DNA of 64,000 bases from Robiginitalea aurantiaca (GTDB lineage: Bacteria; Bacteroidota; Bacteroidia; Flavobacteriales; Flavobacteriaceae): assembly GCF_030380815.1 (NCBI RefSeq), contig NZ_JAUDUY010000004.1:186001-250000 (forward strand). The letters are read 5' to 3'. Below the pieces are notes generated by a model, which saw only the letters and a program-made list of their open reading frames with translations, searched no databases and was not told the DNA's origin. This document shows positions 35,377-44,158 of the stretch, one piece after another (position 1 is the stretch's first letter; the number at the start of each line of letters is the position of its first letter). Both the position numbers and the translations under genes were made by a program.

Positions 35377-35898
35377 TCAGCGTTCCAGATAGCGCTCACG
35401 CAGGATATTCCTGTGATGCTTCTGATGCCCGCAGATAATAAAGCCGAGCGCTCCAAGACTAATGCCCTGTCCACTGGCATTGCCTTTAAACAAAAACCGA
35501 TCTTCCGGGAACGACTTAAACAGCAATAGCGTGGACTCCCGAATCACCTTATATTCTTGCACCAGCGTATCTATACTTTGGTTTTCCGCCAGACTTTGAG
35601 GCACATATGTATCCTGGTCGAAGCCAGGCAAAGGGGTTGTATCTCCCCTTCCAAACCTCAGGGCCCTGTATTGAAATATGCGTTCCGTATCCAAAACATG
35701 CACCAAGACTTCTGCTACACTCCATTTGTCCGGAGCGTACCTGTGGTGCAAAAGCTCTTCGGGTATGCTTTGAATGAACTGGGGGAAATTCCCCATCTGA
35801 CGCTCCATAAGGTCTGTGAGATTCGAATCTCCCAAAACCTTCAGATACGGCAGATAATATTCAGGGCAATCTCCCTCCTTTAGGCTGGAAAGTTTCAT
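35377..35898 (-). CDS. DinB-family protein
   Basis: A 173-residue four-helix DinB_2-type protein. Histidines suited to the metal site are in VAEVLVHVLDTER (helix 2) and ICGHQKHHRNIL (helix 4). It lies 18 bases after an Lrp/AsnC regulator on the same strand and may be in its transcript. It is not close to the DinB protein in the his operon beyond the fold. Function unproven; members act as thiol transferases or metal-dependent hydrolases. Confidence 0.82.
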   Translation of the reverse strand: MKLSSLKEGDCPEYYLPYLKVLGDSNLTDLMERQMGNFPQFIQSIPEELLHHRYAPDKWSVAEVLVHVLDTERIFQYRALRFGRGDTTPLPGFDQDTYVPQSLAENQSIDTLVQEYKVIRESTLLLFKSFPEDRFLFKGNASGQGISLGALGFIICGHQKHHRNILRERYLER

Positions 35899-35916
35899 AT
35901 AGACGGGGTTTCAGGA

Positions 35917-36396
35917 TTATAGTTCGTTGAAAATAGTATGCATCAACCGTTTCTTATCATTTATGCTCTCTTCCAGGGAAATCATGGTTTCAGTACGACT
36001 GATACCTTCGATATCATCGATCTTAAAAATGATGTTTTTGGCATGGGTTGTGTCCCTGGCCCGGATTTTACAAAAAATATTGAACTTCCCGGTGGTTATA
36101 TGTGCTACCGTAACATAAGGTATCTCTGCCAGGCGCTGTAGCACAAACTTGGTCTGGTGGGTTTTCTCCAGAAAAATGCCGACATAAGCAATAAAGGAAT
36201 ACCCCAATTTTACATAATCAAGTGTAAGGGAACTCCCTTTTATAATCCCGGCTTCCTCCATTTTCCGCACGCGGACATGAACAGTTCCCGCCGAAATCAG
36301 TAATTTTTTTGCAATGTCAGTAAATGGCGTCCTCGTATTATCGATAAGCATATCGAGGATCTGGTGATCGATTTCATCCAATTTTACTTTTCCCAT
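35917..36396 (-). CDS. Lrp/AsnC-family transcriptional regulator
   Basis: A 159-residue regulator with an N-terminal AsnC-type helix-turn-helix (residues 5-60: LDEIDHQILDML, TDIAKKLLISAGTVHVRVRKMEEAGII) and a C-terminal ligand-binding ACT-like (RAM) domain (70-150) that senses amino acids and drives octamer assembly. The DNA-binding helix is strongly conserved. Amino-acid genes in the vicinity (ald, proline dehydrogenase) are possible targets, but that is inference only. Confidence 0.92.
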   Translation of the reverse strand: MGKVKLDEIDHQILDMLIDNTRTPFTDIAKKLLISAGTVHVRVRKMEEAGIIKGSSLTLDYVKLGYSFIAYVGIFLEKTHQTKFVLQRLAEIPYVTVAHITTGKFNIFCKIRARDTTHAKNIIFKIDDIEGISRTETMISLEESINDKKRLMHTIFNEL

Positions 36397-36413
36397 TTCA
36401 ATAAATTTTTATG

Positions 36414-36421
36414 CAAAAATA
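36414..36421 (-). promoter_or_regulatory. -7 promoter element of the Lrp-type regulator
   Basis: TATTTTTG on the minus strand, 17 bases before the ATG. No clear -33 element was found at the usual distance. Confidence 0.6.
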
Positions 36422-36497
36422 GGCTTTTAAGAAATATAATGTAAAGAAACCTATGTTTTTGTGAATTATATGCAAAATTTTAAGGAGTCATGCCCTT

Positions 36498-37583
36498 CTA
36501 AGCACCATTTATATCACCGAGCTCAATCAGCATCCGAAGATCGTCACGTACGGAGGCATCCAGGACCCGGTGTCCAAAAAGCTCCTGCGATTCCCCCATT
36601 TCACTCATTTTGGGCTTAAAATCGATCTTCCCGTCCCGAAAAACTTCTTCAAATTGCAGCCCAATTGTACTTCCGGAAGGTAGTCCGGGAATGATTCTAT
36701 CGGCGTTGTGAACCAAAACGTCCACAAAAGGGGTGGCGTTTGCGGGAATTCGTTGATACTCCGACAGCGGAAGGGTTAAATGCGCACCGCTGGCAATACC
36801 CTTGAGGGCTCGCACCAGGGACTGATACACATAGAAACGGGTGACTTCGCGCTGGTAGTCCCCTGGGTAGTGACCTGCCTCCAGCAACAAAGTAGGCACT
36901 CCCGCGGCCTGAAACGTATCCCCTACGCAGTTTATATTGAAAGTATCATCATAACGGCCAACCCCAATTTCCGAACTGACCCCGTCTGAAATCAGCGCAA
37001 TCAGGCGGGCCGCCCTACTTCTGGGGTCCGTAAAGCTCCGCTGGGGGTCGGCTGCCGGGGCCAGAAAGGATAAGGTAGCCGGAATGGGCGGCGTCTCGAT
37101 CCCATATATGGTGCGCTGGTCATGCAAATTGAAGCAATACGCCGGTTTAAAATCCTCAAAAACCCTCCTTAAAGCAATACTTTCCGGTTGACTCAAGTCC
37201 TGAGCATCCCGATTCAGGTCAATATTGTTTATGTTCTGACGTGTATACGCTTTAGCTCCATCCGGGTTCAGTATGGGCACCATCAATAATTCAAGGCCAT
37301 CCAACCATTTTGGTTGCTTTAGGTGGATGTCCTGAATAAGGTCCAACAGGGCTTTTGTCGTCGTCGATTCATTTCCGTGCATTTGAGACCAGAGCAGCAC
37401 CCGAACAGGGCCATTTCCCATTCGTACCGTTTGGATCTTCTGCTTCGCCACAGAGTGCCCACAGACTTCGACATGAATTGAAGGGGGGAGTGATTCCAAA
37501 AAACGATGGACGGGTTGCGGGGGCAGATAACGCCCGCTAATCGAGTTAACTTTTACTTCCCCGTACGCTGTAAATCCTTTCAT
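36498..37583 (-). CDS. M14-family zinc carboxypeptidase
   Basis: A 361-residue zinc peptidase of the M14 type. The HxxE motif is H69-E72 (SQMHGNEST), the third ligand is probably the His in FNLHDQ, and the catalytic Glu is in LLLEAGHYPGD. No signal peptide is seen, so it may be cytoplasmic, or a start further upstream may be missed. The C-terminal 100 residues are a small extra beta-rich domain. It may cleave peptides or peptidoglycan fragments; the substrate is not known. Confidence 0.85.
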   Translation of the reverse strand: MKGFTAYGEVKVNSISGRYLPPQPVHRFLESLPPSIHVEVCGHSVAKQKIQTVRMGNGPVRVLLWSQMHGNESTTTKALLDLIQDIHLKQPKWLDGLELLMVPILNPDGAKAYTRQNINNIDLNRDAQDLSQPESIALRRVFEDFKPAYCFNLHDQRTIYGIETPPIPATLSFLAPAADPQRSFTDPRSRAARLIALISDGVSSEIGVGRYDDTFNINCVGDTFQAAGVPTLLLEAGHYPGDYQREVTRFYVYQSLVRALKGIASGAHLTLPLSEYQRIPANATPFVDVLVHNADRIIPGLPSGSTIGLQFEEVFRDGKIDFKPKMSEMGESQELFGHRVLDASVRDDLRMLIELGDINGA

Positions 37584-37601
37584 ATACTTCGGAATGCTTT
37601 A

Positions 37602-37609
37602 CAAAGGTA
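37602..37609 (-). promoter_or_regulatory. -7 promoter element of the M14 peptidase gene
   Basis: TACCTTTG on the minus strand, 18 bases before the ATG at 37583. The palindrome at 37621-37636 sits just upstream, between the -7 element and the expected -33. Confidence 0.6.
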
Positions 37610-37620
37610 GGACCTATTTA

Positions 37621-37636
37621 TGTTACAGTTGTAACA
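37621..37636. repeat. Operator-like palindrome TGTTACA-N2-TGTAACA
   Basis: A perfect 7+7 inverted repeat (TGTTACA GT TGTAACA) in the region between two divergent genes, beside the M14 peptidase promoter. A related site, TGTTACA TT TGTAAACA, is at 37683-37699 and overlaps the plus-strand -7 element. The pattern resembles a dimeric repressor operator. Confidence 0.55.
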
Positions 37637-37682
37637 ACATTTGGGCCTTTATTCCAATGTACTGGGTTAAGAAATTTTATAT

Positions 37683-37699
37683 TGTTACATTTGTAAACA
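37683..37699 (+). promoter_or_regulatory. Operator-like site overlapping a plus-strand -7 element
   Basis: TGTTACATTTGTAAACA is the second, imperfect copy of the palindrome at 37621 (one extra base). It contains TACATTTG (37686-37693), a consensus -7 element reading toward the CI-like regulator at 37838, so binding here would block that promoter. The -7 to ATG distance is about 145 bases, long for this genome. Confidence 0.5.
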
Positions 37700-37837
37700 T
37701 CAAAATTAAATAGGTTTATATCTATCTGTATATCATTGTTTTGAATACTTTTATAATTATTTTTAATTTAATGTTTGGCATGTGCATCGAGCGTCTTAAA
37801 GCCATAGAAGGGCAACCTCCTGCCAAAATAATTTAAG

Positions 37838-38215
37838 ATGGTAAACACAACAGCATTTAAGCAACGGCTGGAACAGATTCTCACATACTACGAGTTGAGC
37901 GCTTCTGCATTCGCGGATGCCATCGGTGTCCAGCGATCGAGCATTTCCCACTTGCTCAGTGGCCGGAATAAACCCAGTCTGGATTTTGTTTTAAAAGTGG
38001 TCAGGGCGTACCCCGATGTCAATTTGTACTGGCTTTTAAATGGAAAGGGTGTTTTTCCAGAAGCAAAAACCAATATACCCGAAAACCAAACCCCTTCTCC
38101 TGAACCCCGGGCTGAAATTGATCCCAAACAGCCCGATTCGGACATTGAATCCATCGTGGTTTTTTACACCGACGGAAGTTTTAGAAAATTTTTGCCTTCA
38201 GCGCATAAAAAATAA
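37838..38215 (+). CDS. CI-repressor-like HTH regulator
   Basis: A 125-residue protein with an XRE/CI-type helix-turn-helix at residues 5-65 (ILTYYELSASAFADAIGV, SSISHLLSGRNKPSLDFVLKVVRAYPDVNLYWLLNGKG) and a proline-rich, acidic C-terminal part (75-125), ending in a basic tail. No peptidase or effector domain. It is similar in layout to the regulator at 27724. Nearby TGTTACA palindromes are candidate targets. No phage genes surround it. Confidence 0.8.
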   Translation: MVNTTAFKQRLEQILTYYELSASAFADAIGVQRSSISHLLSGRNKPSLDFVLKVVRAYPDVNLYWLLNGKGVFPEAKTNIPENQTPSPEPRAEIDPKQPDSDIESIVVFYTDGSFRKFLPSAHKK

Positions 38216-38234
38216 GAGGTCTTGGCTTAAGTTT

Positions 38235-38242
38235 TATCTTTG
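38235..38242 (+). promoter_or_regulatory. -7 promoter element directly before a lipoprotein gene
   Basis: TATCTTTG ends 4 bases before the ATG at 38247, so the mRNA would be leaderless or nearly so. There is no well-placed -33 element. Confidence 0.5.
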
Positions 38243-38246
38243 CAGC

Positions 38247-38618
38247 ATGAAAGCATTCCTTCCCCTCTTATTAATCGTTTTGATCAGTTCTTGCCAGGAG
38301 CCCGCCAGGGACTGCGAGCAATTTCATACGGGCACCTTCCGATTTACCGCTATGGTGGGCGATACAGAAGAAACAACCCTATTTACACGTACTGGAGATC
38401 TGGAAATCTCACAATTCAAGGGCATGACAGATTCGGCTTCGGTGAGATGGATCAACCCTTGCGAATACATCGTAACTAACCTTAACCCCGATTCCCGTGA
38501 GGATGAAAAGTCCATCCATATGAAGATCCTGTCCACGACGGATACCTCCTATACTTTTGAATACAAATTGGTAGGCAGCCCTCAAGGCTCAAGGGGAACC
38601 GCCTACAAAACAGACTGA
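38247..38618 (+). CDS. Small lipoprotein, unknown function
   Basis: A 123-residue protein. The signal peptide MKAFLPLLLIVLISSC ends in a lipobox with C16. The mature part is a small beta-rich domain with two further cysteines (C23, C84) that may form a disulfide (DCEQFHTG and NPCEYIV). The open frame extends further upstream to 38040, inside the HTH gene, but that part is a shadow. It is 2 bases upstream of the TerC gene, so they may be cotranscribed. I do not recognise a named family. Confidence 0.7.
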   Translation: MKAFLPLLLIVLISSCQEPARDCEQFHTGTFRFTAMVGDTEETTLFTRTGDLEISQFKGMTDSASVRWINPCEYIVTNLNPDSREDEKSIHMKILSTTDTSYTFEYKLVGSPQGSRGTAYKTD

Positions 38619-38620
38619 TC

Positions 38621-39430
38621 ATGCTGGAAATCTTCACCACTGCGGATGCCTGGATCGCCTTATTAACCCTGACATTCCTCGAGATCATCCTGGGGATAGA
38701 TAACATCATTTTCATTTCTATCGCCGCCGGGAAGCTGGAGGAAAAACAACGAAAAAAAGCGACCAACCTCGGGCTCGTACTGGCCATGGGCCTCCGGATT
38801 GTATTATTGTTCGGTATTACATGGCTGACCTCGCTGGAAAACCCCTTTTGGGTGTTTGAAAGCAGCTGGATCCGGGGAGCTATAAGCGCCCAGGCCCTAA
38901 TTCTTTTTGGAGGTGGATTATTCCTATTGTATAAGAGCACTCGGGAGATCCATGAAAAAGTCGAAGACCGGGGCCATGATGAACGAGAGATCAAAAAATC
39001 AAGGTCCTCATCCCTGGGAAGTGCCATTCTTCAGATTACGGTAATCAACATCATCTTTTCCTTTGACTCGATTCTTACGGCAATCGGAATGACCAACGGC
39101 ATATCCCCCAATCCCAAAGACGCCCTGTTGATTATGATCGTCGCCGTGGTGATATCTGTGGTGATTATGATGCTCTTTGCGAATCCGGTGGGAAGTTTTG
39201 TTCAAAAACACCCTTCCATTCAAATTCTCGGCCTCTCTTTTTTGATTCTAATCGGGTTTATGCTAATTGCGGAAGCGGCTCATTTATCCCACCTGGTTGT
39301 CTTTGACAATGAAATCGGGAGCATCCCCAAGGGTTACCTCTATTTCGCCATCGCCTTCTCCCTCATGGTAGAATTCCTGGATTTGAGAAGGCTGAAGAAT
39401 ACAGGTGAAGAAATGAACGGGGAGGCTTGA
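38621..39430 (+). CDS. TerC-family integral membrane protein
   Basis: A 269-residue protein with about seven membrane segments and the TerC motif LEIILGIDNIIF (residues 20-31), plus the second motif FSFDSILTAIGM. TerC/Alx proteins export manganese or other metal ions, or help insert membrane proteins. The Asp residues within membrane segments are kept. It follows the lipoprotein gene by 2 bases and converges on parC, with two AT-rich palindromes between. Confidence 0.9.
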   Translation: MLEIFTTADAWIALLTLTFLEIILGIDNIIFISIAAGKLEEKQRKKATNLGLVLAMGLRIVLLFGITWLTSLENPFWVFESSWIRGAISAQALILFGGGLFLLYKSTREIHEKVEDRGHDEREIKKSRSSSLGSAILQITVINIIFSFDSILTAIGMTNGISPNPKDALLIMIVAVVISVVIMMLFANPVGSFVQKHPSIQILGLSFLILIGFMLIAEAAHLSHLVVFDNEIGSIPKGYLYFAIAFSLMVEFLDLRRLKNTGEEMNGEA

Positions 39431-39454
39431 GGAGTAAATAAATTCCTAATCAAA

Positions 39455-39510
39455 TACTTAAAATACAATTATTTAAGTACATTATTTTAAAGTTTTACTT
39501 TAAAATAATG
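39455..39510. repeat. Two tandem AT-rich palindromes between converging genes
   Basis: The first is TACTTAAA (39455-39462) with TTTAAGTA (39472-39479). The second directly follows: CATTATTTTAAAG (39480-39492), loop TTTTA, CTTTAAAATAATG (39498-39510), a perfect 13-base-pair stem overlapping the parC stop codon. They sit between terC (plus) and parC (minus) and may serve as a two-way terminator without a T tract, or protect the 3' end of the mRNA. Confidence 0.6.
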
Positions 39511-42139
39511 TAGGCTGATCCGTATCCGTCACATCCGGTTTGGCCTTGGAACCACTGTCCCCGGAATCATCCTTGTCCGTCACAATATCCTCTTCAATCA
39601 CCTCCATATCCCTTGCCTCCTTCCTTGCGGGCGGCTCATAAGGCAGCGGATCGAGCACGTTGATCTCCAGGACTTTTTCGCGCGTGAGCTGATTGCCCAT
39701 AGCCGCAATTCCCTTCACTCCGATAAACTGCTCCAGGTCAACTGTCTGGTTTGTCTTGCGATCCTTGCCCCTTTTCTTGGCAAACACAAGCTCAGCAACA
39801 GGCCGGTAATCGGTAAGTACAGCTTCCAGATAGGTTTTGGGATGATCTGTGAGGATTTGCTCTTGCTTATCCGGGTTTTCAATCAAAAAGCGCTTTACAT
39901 AGAACAACTCCTTCTCACCTTCCCAATAGATCGCAGTTATGGCTTTCTCCGGAATCCACTTCTCCAGCACAATCATATCTGCATTGAAATGCATGGTCAG
40001 TTCCGGAATAGGTGTTTTGACGACTCCTTTCTGGGTGATGATCAGCAGGCGGTCTTCAGAGGTGAACTCCCCAAGCAATTCCCCCCGCTCATCGACATTC
40101 AGCCGCTGAACGGTATCGTCAAACCATATTTTTCTCGGCTTGAGGGTGGAGAGCCCCTTTTCCTTTAACTCGATGCGCTTCACGGGGTATTTAGTGACGA
40201 TATTCCCTTTCGCATTGCGCCCCTTAATCATGACATCAGCAAAGTCCAGGTCCCATTTCAGTTTTTTAATACTTCCTTTCTGCCGCAACAAAACCGTCAC
40301 TACTTCAGCTTCCCCGTTGGGATTCGCGCTAAAATACAGCACCTGAGACCCGGCCTTATCGCCTGTAAGGCTGTACATCCTGTCCCGGGTAATGGAGGTG
40401 ACATTAAAGCGCTTTACATAACTCGCCCCGCCCCGGCCCACCTTGTATATCATATTATAGGTGGTTCGTTTGTCCTTTTTCTTGAACACTGCCACGTGCA
40501 TGATGTTCTTGCCGATAAAGGTTTTACTATCGACTTTAGTGACCATCATTTCGCCACCCTCTGTAAAGACGATTATATCGTCGATGTCGCTGCAGTCTGT
40601 GACGTACTCATCCCGTTTCAGGGACGTACCTACAAAGCCCTCTTCCCGGTTAACATAGAGTTTAGTGTTGCGTATAACCACTTTGGTGGCCTCAATTTCG
40701 TCAAAGACGCGAATCTCTGACTTACGCTCCCTGCCCTTGCCGTATTTCTTTTTAAGGGCCGTAAAATAATCGATCGCATATTCGATCAGGTGTTCCAGGT
40801 GGTACTTGGTCTGGGCAATGCGCTCCTCTAGTCCGTCGATGAGTTGTTGGGCTTTATCCAGGTCAAAACGCGATATCCTTTTGATTCGGATTTCAGTCAG
40901 TCGTATGATGTCAGCCTCGGTAACCGCTCGCTTCAAATGAGCCGTGTGGGGTTTTAGTCCGTCAGCAATGGCCTGAATAACCCCCTCCCAGGTCTCTTCT
41001 TCTTCAATGTCGCGGTAAATACGGTTTTCGATGAAGATGCGCTCCAGGGAGGCAAAGTGCCATTGCTCTTCAAGCTCCTCCAGCTGAATCTCCAGTTCCG
41101 CTTTGAGCAATTCAACGGTATGCGTTGTCGAGCGCCTTAACATTTCGCTCACCCCGATGAAGATGGGTCTGTTGTCCTCAATGATGCACCCCAGGGGTGA
41201 AATAGAGGACTCACAGGCCGTAAAGGCATAGAGTGCATCGATGGTTTTATCCGGGGAAATTCCCGTTGGAAGATGCACAAGTATTTCCACTTCCGCGGCG
41301 GTATTGTCTTCTATTTTTTTGATTTTAATCTTGCCTTTATCATTGGCTTTCAGAATAGAATCTATTAAACTAGAAGTATTAGTGCCGTGTGGTATTTCGC
41401 TTATTTTAAGTGTTTTATTGTCCACCTGTCCTATTCTGGCGCGCACGCGAATTTTACCCCCGCGCTCACCGTCATTGTAATTCGTCACATCGATTATCCC
41501 AGCCGTCAGGAAATCGGGATACAGCTTAAATCGCTGTCCTTTAAGATGCTTAATCGAGGCGTCAATAAGCTCGTTAAAATTGTGTGGTAATATTTTTGTC
41601 GATAGCCCTACTGCGATCCCTTCCGCCCCTTGCGCCAGCAGGAGGGGAAACTTTACGGGCAGGTGAACAGGCTCCTTTTTCCTTCCGTCATAGGAAAGCT
41701 GCCACTCGGTGACCTTGGGGCTAAAAACAACTTCGAGGGCAAATTTAGAAAGGCGTGCCTCAATATATCGAGAAGCAGCCGCTCCGTCTCCGGTAAGAAT
41801 GTTCCCCCAGTTTCCCTGGGTATCAATAAGGATATCCTTCTGACCCAGCTGCACCAGCGCATCGGCAATACTGGCATCTCCGTGGGGATGAAACTGCATT
41901 GTACTCCCCACCACGTTGGCGACCTTGTTGTAGCGCCCATCATCCATTTCCTTAAGGGAATGCATGATTCTTCGCTGAACAGGCTTAAAACCATCATCTA
42001 TAGCAGGTACAGCCCGCTCGAGAATAACGTAAGAGGCATAGTCCAGAAACCAGTCCTTGTACATCCCGCTTACCCGGGTTAAGGCTTCCTGGTCCTGAGA
42101 ATTTTCCTGTGACCCTAACGGGGCTTCGTTTTCTTCCAT
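39500..42139 (-). CDS. parC: DNA topoisomerase IV, subunit A
   Basis: An 879-residue subunit with the DNA breakage-reunion domain. The active-site tyrosine is in AAASRYIEARL, in the segment preceded by GNWGN and HPHGDASI. The C-terminal part (about 500-850) is the beta-propeller-like DNA wrapping region, without the GyrA-box QRRGGKG, which fits ParC rather than GyrA. An acidic tail ends the protein. It lies 26 bases after parE in one operon. It untangles daughter chromosomes and is a quinolone target. Confidence 0.94.
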   Translation of the reverse strand: MEENEAPLGSQENSQDQEALTRVSGMYKDWFLDYASYVILERAVPAIDDGFKPVQRRIMHSLKEMDDGRYNKVANVVGSTMQFHPHGDASIADALVQLGQKDILIDTQGNWGNILTGDGAAASRYIEARLSKFALEVVFSPKVTEWQLSYDGRKKEPVHLPVKFPLLLAQGAEGIAVGLSTKILPHNFNELIDASIKHLKGQRFKLYPDFLTAGIIDVTNYNDGERGGKIRVRARIGQVDNKTLKISEIPHGTNTSSLIDSILKANDKGKIKIKKIEDNTAAEVEILVHLPTGISPDKTIDALYAFTACESSISPLGCIIEDNRPIFIGVSEMLRRSTTHTVELLKAELEIQLEELEEQWHFASLERIFIENRIYRDIEEEETWEGVIQAIADGLKPHTAHLKRAVTEADIIRLTEIRIKRISRFDLDKAQQLIDGLEERIAQTKYHLEHLIEYAIDYFTALKKKYGKGRERKSEIRVFDEIEATKVVIRNTKLYVNREEGFVGTSLKRDEYVTDCSDIDDIIVFTEGGEMMVTKVDSKTFIGKNIMHVAVFKKKDKRTTYNMIYKVGRGGASYVKRFNVTSITRDRMYSLTGDKAGSQVLYFSANPNGEAEVVTVLLRQKGSIKKLKWDLDFADVMIKGRNAKGNIVTKYPVKRIELKEKGLSTLKPRKIWFDDTVQRLNVDERGELLGEFTSEDRLLIITQKGVVKTPIPELTMHFNADMIVLEKWIPEKAITAIYWEGEKELFYVKRFLIENPDKQEQILTDHPKTYLEAVLTDYRPVAELVFAKKRGKDRKTNQTVDLEQFIGVKGIAAMGNQLTREKVLEINVLDPLPYEPPARKEARDMEVIEEDIVTDKDDSGDSGSKAKPDVTDTDQPTLF

Positions 42140-42165
42140 AAATGAAGGAAACTATCGCTTTAGTA

Positions 42166-44019
42166 TTATTGTTCTTCTATCAGATCTAATTCCACCCTTA
42201 GGTTTTCAATGATAAAACCCTGTCGGTTCGGAGTGTTTTTGCCCATATAGAACTTAAGTAATTCCTCAATGGACATCGCCTTATCCATCATTATGGGCTC
42301 CAGGCGTATATCGTCTCCGATAAAATGCTTGAATTCATCAGGTGAAATCTCACCAAGTCCTTTGAATCGTGTGATTTCAGGCTTTCCAGACAGTTTGGCG
42401 ATTGCAGATTTACGCTCCTCTTCGCTATAGCAATAGATCGTTTGTTTTTTGTCGCGTACCCTAAAGAGGGGTGTCTGGAGGATATAGAGGTGATTCTCCT
42501 TGATAAGCTCCGGGAAGAACTGGAGGAAAAACGTAATGAGCAACAACCGAATATGCATTCCATCCACATCGGCATCGGTTGCGATTACGATATTGTTGTA
42601 CCTCAGGTTTTCAATGGAGTCCTCAATATTCAGTGCAGCCTGGAGCAAATTGAATTCCTCGTTTTCATAAACGATCTTTTTGCTCATACCATAGGAATTC
42701 AGTGGCTTACCCCTCAGGCTGAATACCGCCTGTGTATTGACATCCCTGGATTTGGTTATCGATCCTGAAGCAGAATCCCCTTCAGTAATAAAGAGGGTCG
42801 TTTCCAGGCGCCGGTCACTTTTCATATTGTCCAGGTGAACCCGGCAATCCCTTAATTTTTTATTATGCAGACTGGCCTTTTTGGCTCTTTCCCGGGCGAG
42901 TTTCCGAATGCCTGAAAGCTCTTTGCGCTCTTTTTCAGCCTGCATGATTTTCCGCTGTATCTTTTCAGCTATCTCGGGGTTCTTGTGAAGGTAATTATCC
43001 AGATTCCTGCCTACAAAGTCATTCACATAAGTCCGCACCGTTGGCAAATCACCACCCATATCCGTGGAGCCCAGCTTTGTTTTGGTCTGGCTTTCGAAAA
43101 CAGGCTCCATGACCTTTATCGAAATGGCCGAAATGACCGATTTCCGAATATCTGAGGCGTCGTAATTCTTCCCGTAAAAGTCCCTGATGGTCTTTACAAG
43201 AGCCTCCCTGAAAGCGGATTGATGCGTCCCCCCCTGCGTAGTGTACTGCCCATTGACAAAGGAGTGATACTCCTCGCTATACTGCGTTTTGCTGTGGGTG
43301 ATGGCAATTTCAATATCATTGCCTTTGAGGTGCACCACAGGATAGAGAAAGTCATCCGGGTTGTTATAATCTTCAAGCAGATCCTTAAGGCCGTTTTCCG
43401 AGTGAAATTTCTCCCCGTTAAAAACGATTGTCAACCCCGGGTTCAGATAGACGTAAAAACGGAGCATGCGCTCAATGTACTCGTTGCGGTATTTGAACTT
43501 CTTAAATATCTCGGAATCAGGCACAAAAGAAACTTTAGTCCCTCGTCTTCTGGATGATTCATCGAGCAATTCTTCGGTCTGGAGCTCGCCCCTCTCAAAT
43601 TCTGCAGTTTTGGACTTCCCTTCCCTGTTGGATTCGACCATAAAAAAAGAGGAAAGAGCATTCACAGCCTTGGTACCCACCCCGTTAAGGCCTACAGATT
43701 TCTTAAAGGCACGGGTGTCGTATTTCCCACCCGTATTCATTTTGGAAACAACGTCCACCACTTTACCCAGGGGGATACCCCGCCCGTAGTCACGGACAGT
43801 TACCCGATCGTCCTTAATTCCGATCTCAATGGTCTTTCCGGCCCCCATGACAAATTCATCGATACAATTGTCGATGACTTCCTTGAGCAGGATATAGATG
43901 CCATCGTCATGAGAAGAGCCATCACCGAGCTTACCGATATACATCCCCGGACGCATTCGGATATGCTCTTTCCAGTCAAGGGAGCGTATATTGTCTTCAG
44001 TATACTGCGTCTGCGACAT
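42166..44019 (-). CDS. parE: DNA topoisomerase IV, subunit B
   Basis: A 617-residue GHKL-type ATPase and TOPRIM subunit. The ATP site is in [10 protein letters not shown] and the GRGIPLG motif, the K-loop contributes GGTHQSAF, and TOPRIM acidic residues are EGDSASGS and DADVDGMH. The frame opens at 44043, but the ATG at 44019 ([10 protein letters not shown]) is the usual start. The 26 bases to parC make a tight pair. Confidence 0.95.
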   Translation of the reverse strand: MSQTQYTEDNIRSLDWKEHIRMRPGMYIGKLGDGSSHDDGIYILLKEVIDNCIDEFVMGAGKTIEIGIKDDRVTVRDYGRGIPLGKVVDVVSKMNTGGKYDTRAFKKSVGLNGVGTKAVNALSSFFMVESNREGKSKTAEFERGELQTEELLDESSRRRGTKVSFVPDSEIFKKFKYRNEYIERMLRFYVYLNPGLTIVFNGEKFHSENGLKDLLEDYNNPDDFLYPVVHLKGNDIEIAITHSKTQYSEEYHSFVNGQYTTQGGTHQSAFREALVKTIRDFYGKNYDASDIRKSVISAISIKVMEPVFESQTKTKLGSTDMGGDLPTVRTYVNDFVGRNLDNYLHKNPEIAEKIQRKIMQAEKERKELSGIRKLARERAKKASLHNKKLRDCRVHLDNMKSDRRLETTLFITEGDSASGSITKSRDVNTQAVFSLRGKPLNSYGMSKKIVYENEEFNLLQAALNIEDSIENLRYNNIVIATDADVDGMHIRLLLITFFLQFFPELIKENHLYILQTPLFRVRDKKQTIYCYSEEERKSAIAKLSGKPEITRFKGLGEISPDEFKHFIGDDIRLEPIMMDKAMSIEELLKFYMGKNTPNRQGFIIENLRVELDLIEEQ

Positions 44020-44158
44020 GTATTTGGGGCTTTTCCCCTGCAATATAAAATTTAGGGGAAGAAATCAAAATGCAGGGCTCCGAAAGTAATTAACAAAGGA
44101 ACTCCTGTAAATGTTGATAGTTTACTGTGACCTGTGGTTTAATATGCCGAATCCCGGA

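Noticed and set aside
38040-38246. Upstream extension of the lipoprotein frame at 38247.
   Set aside because: It overlaps the HTH gene and lacks a signal peptide; the lipobox fits only the ATG at 38247.
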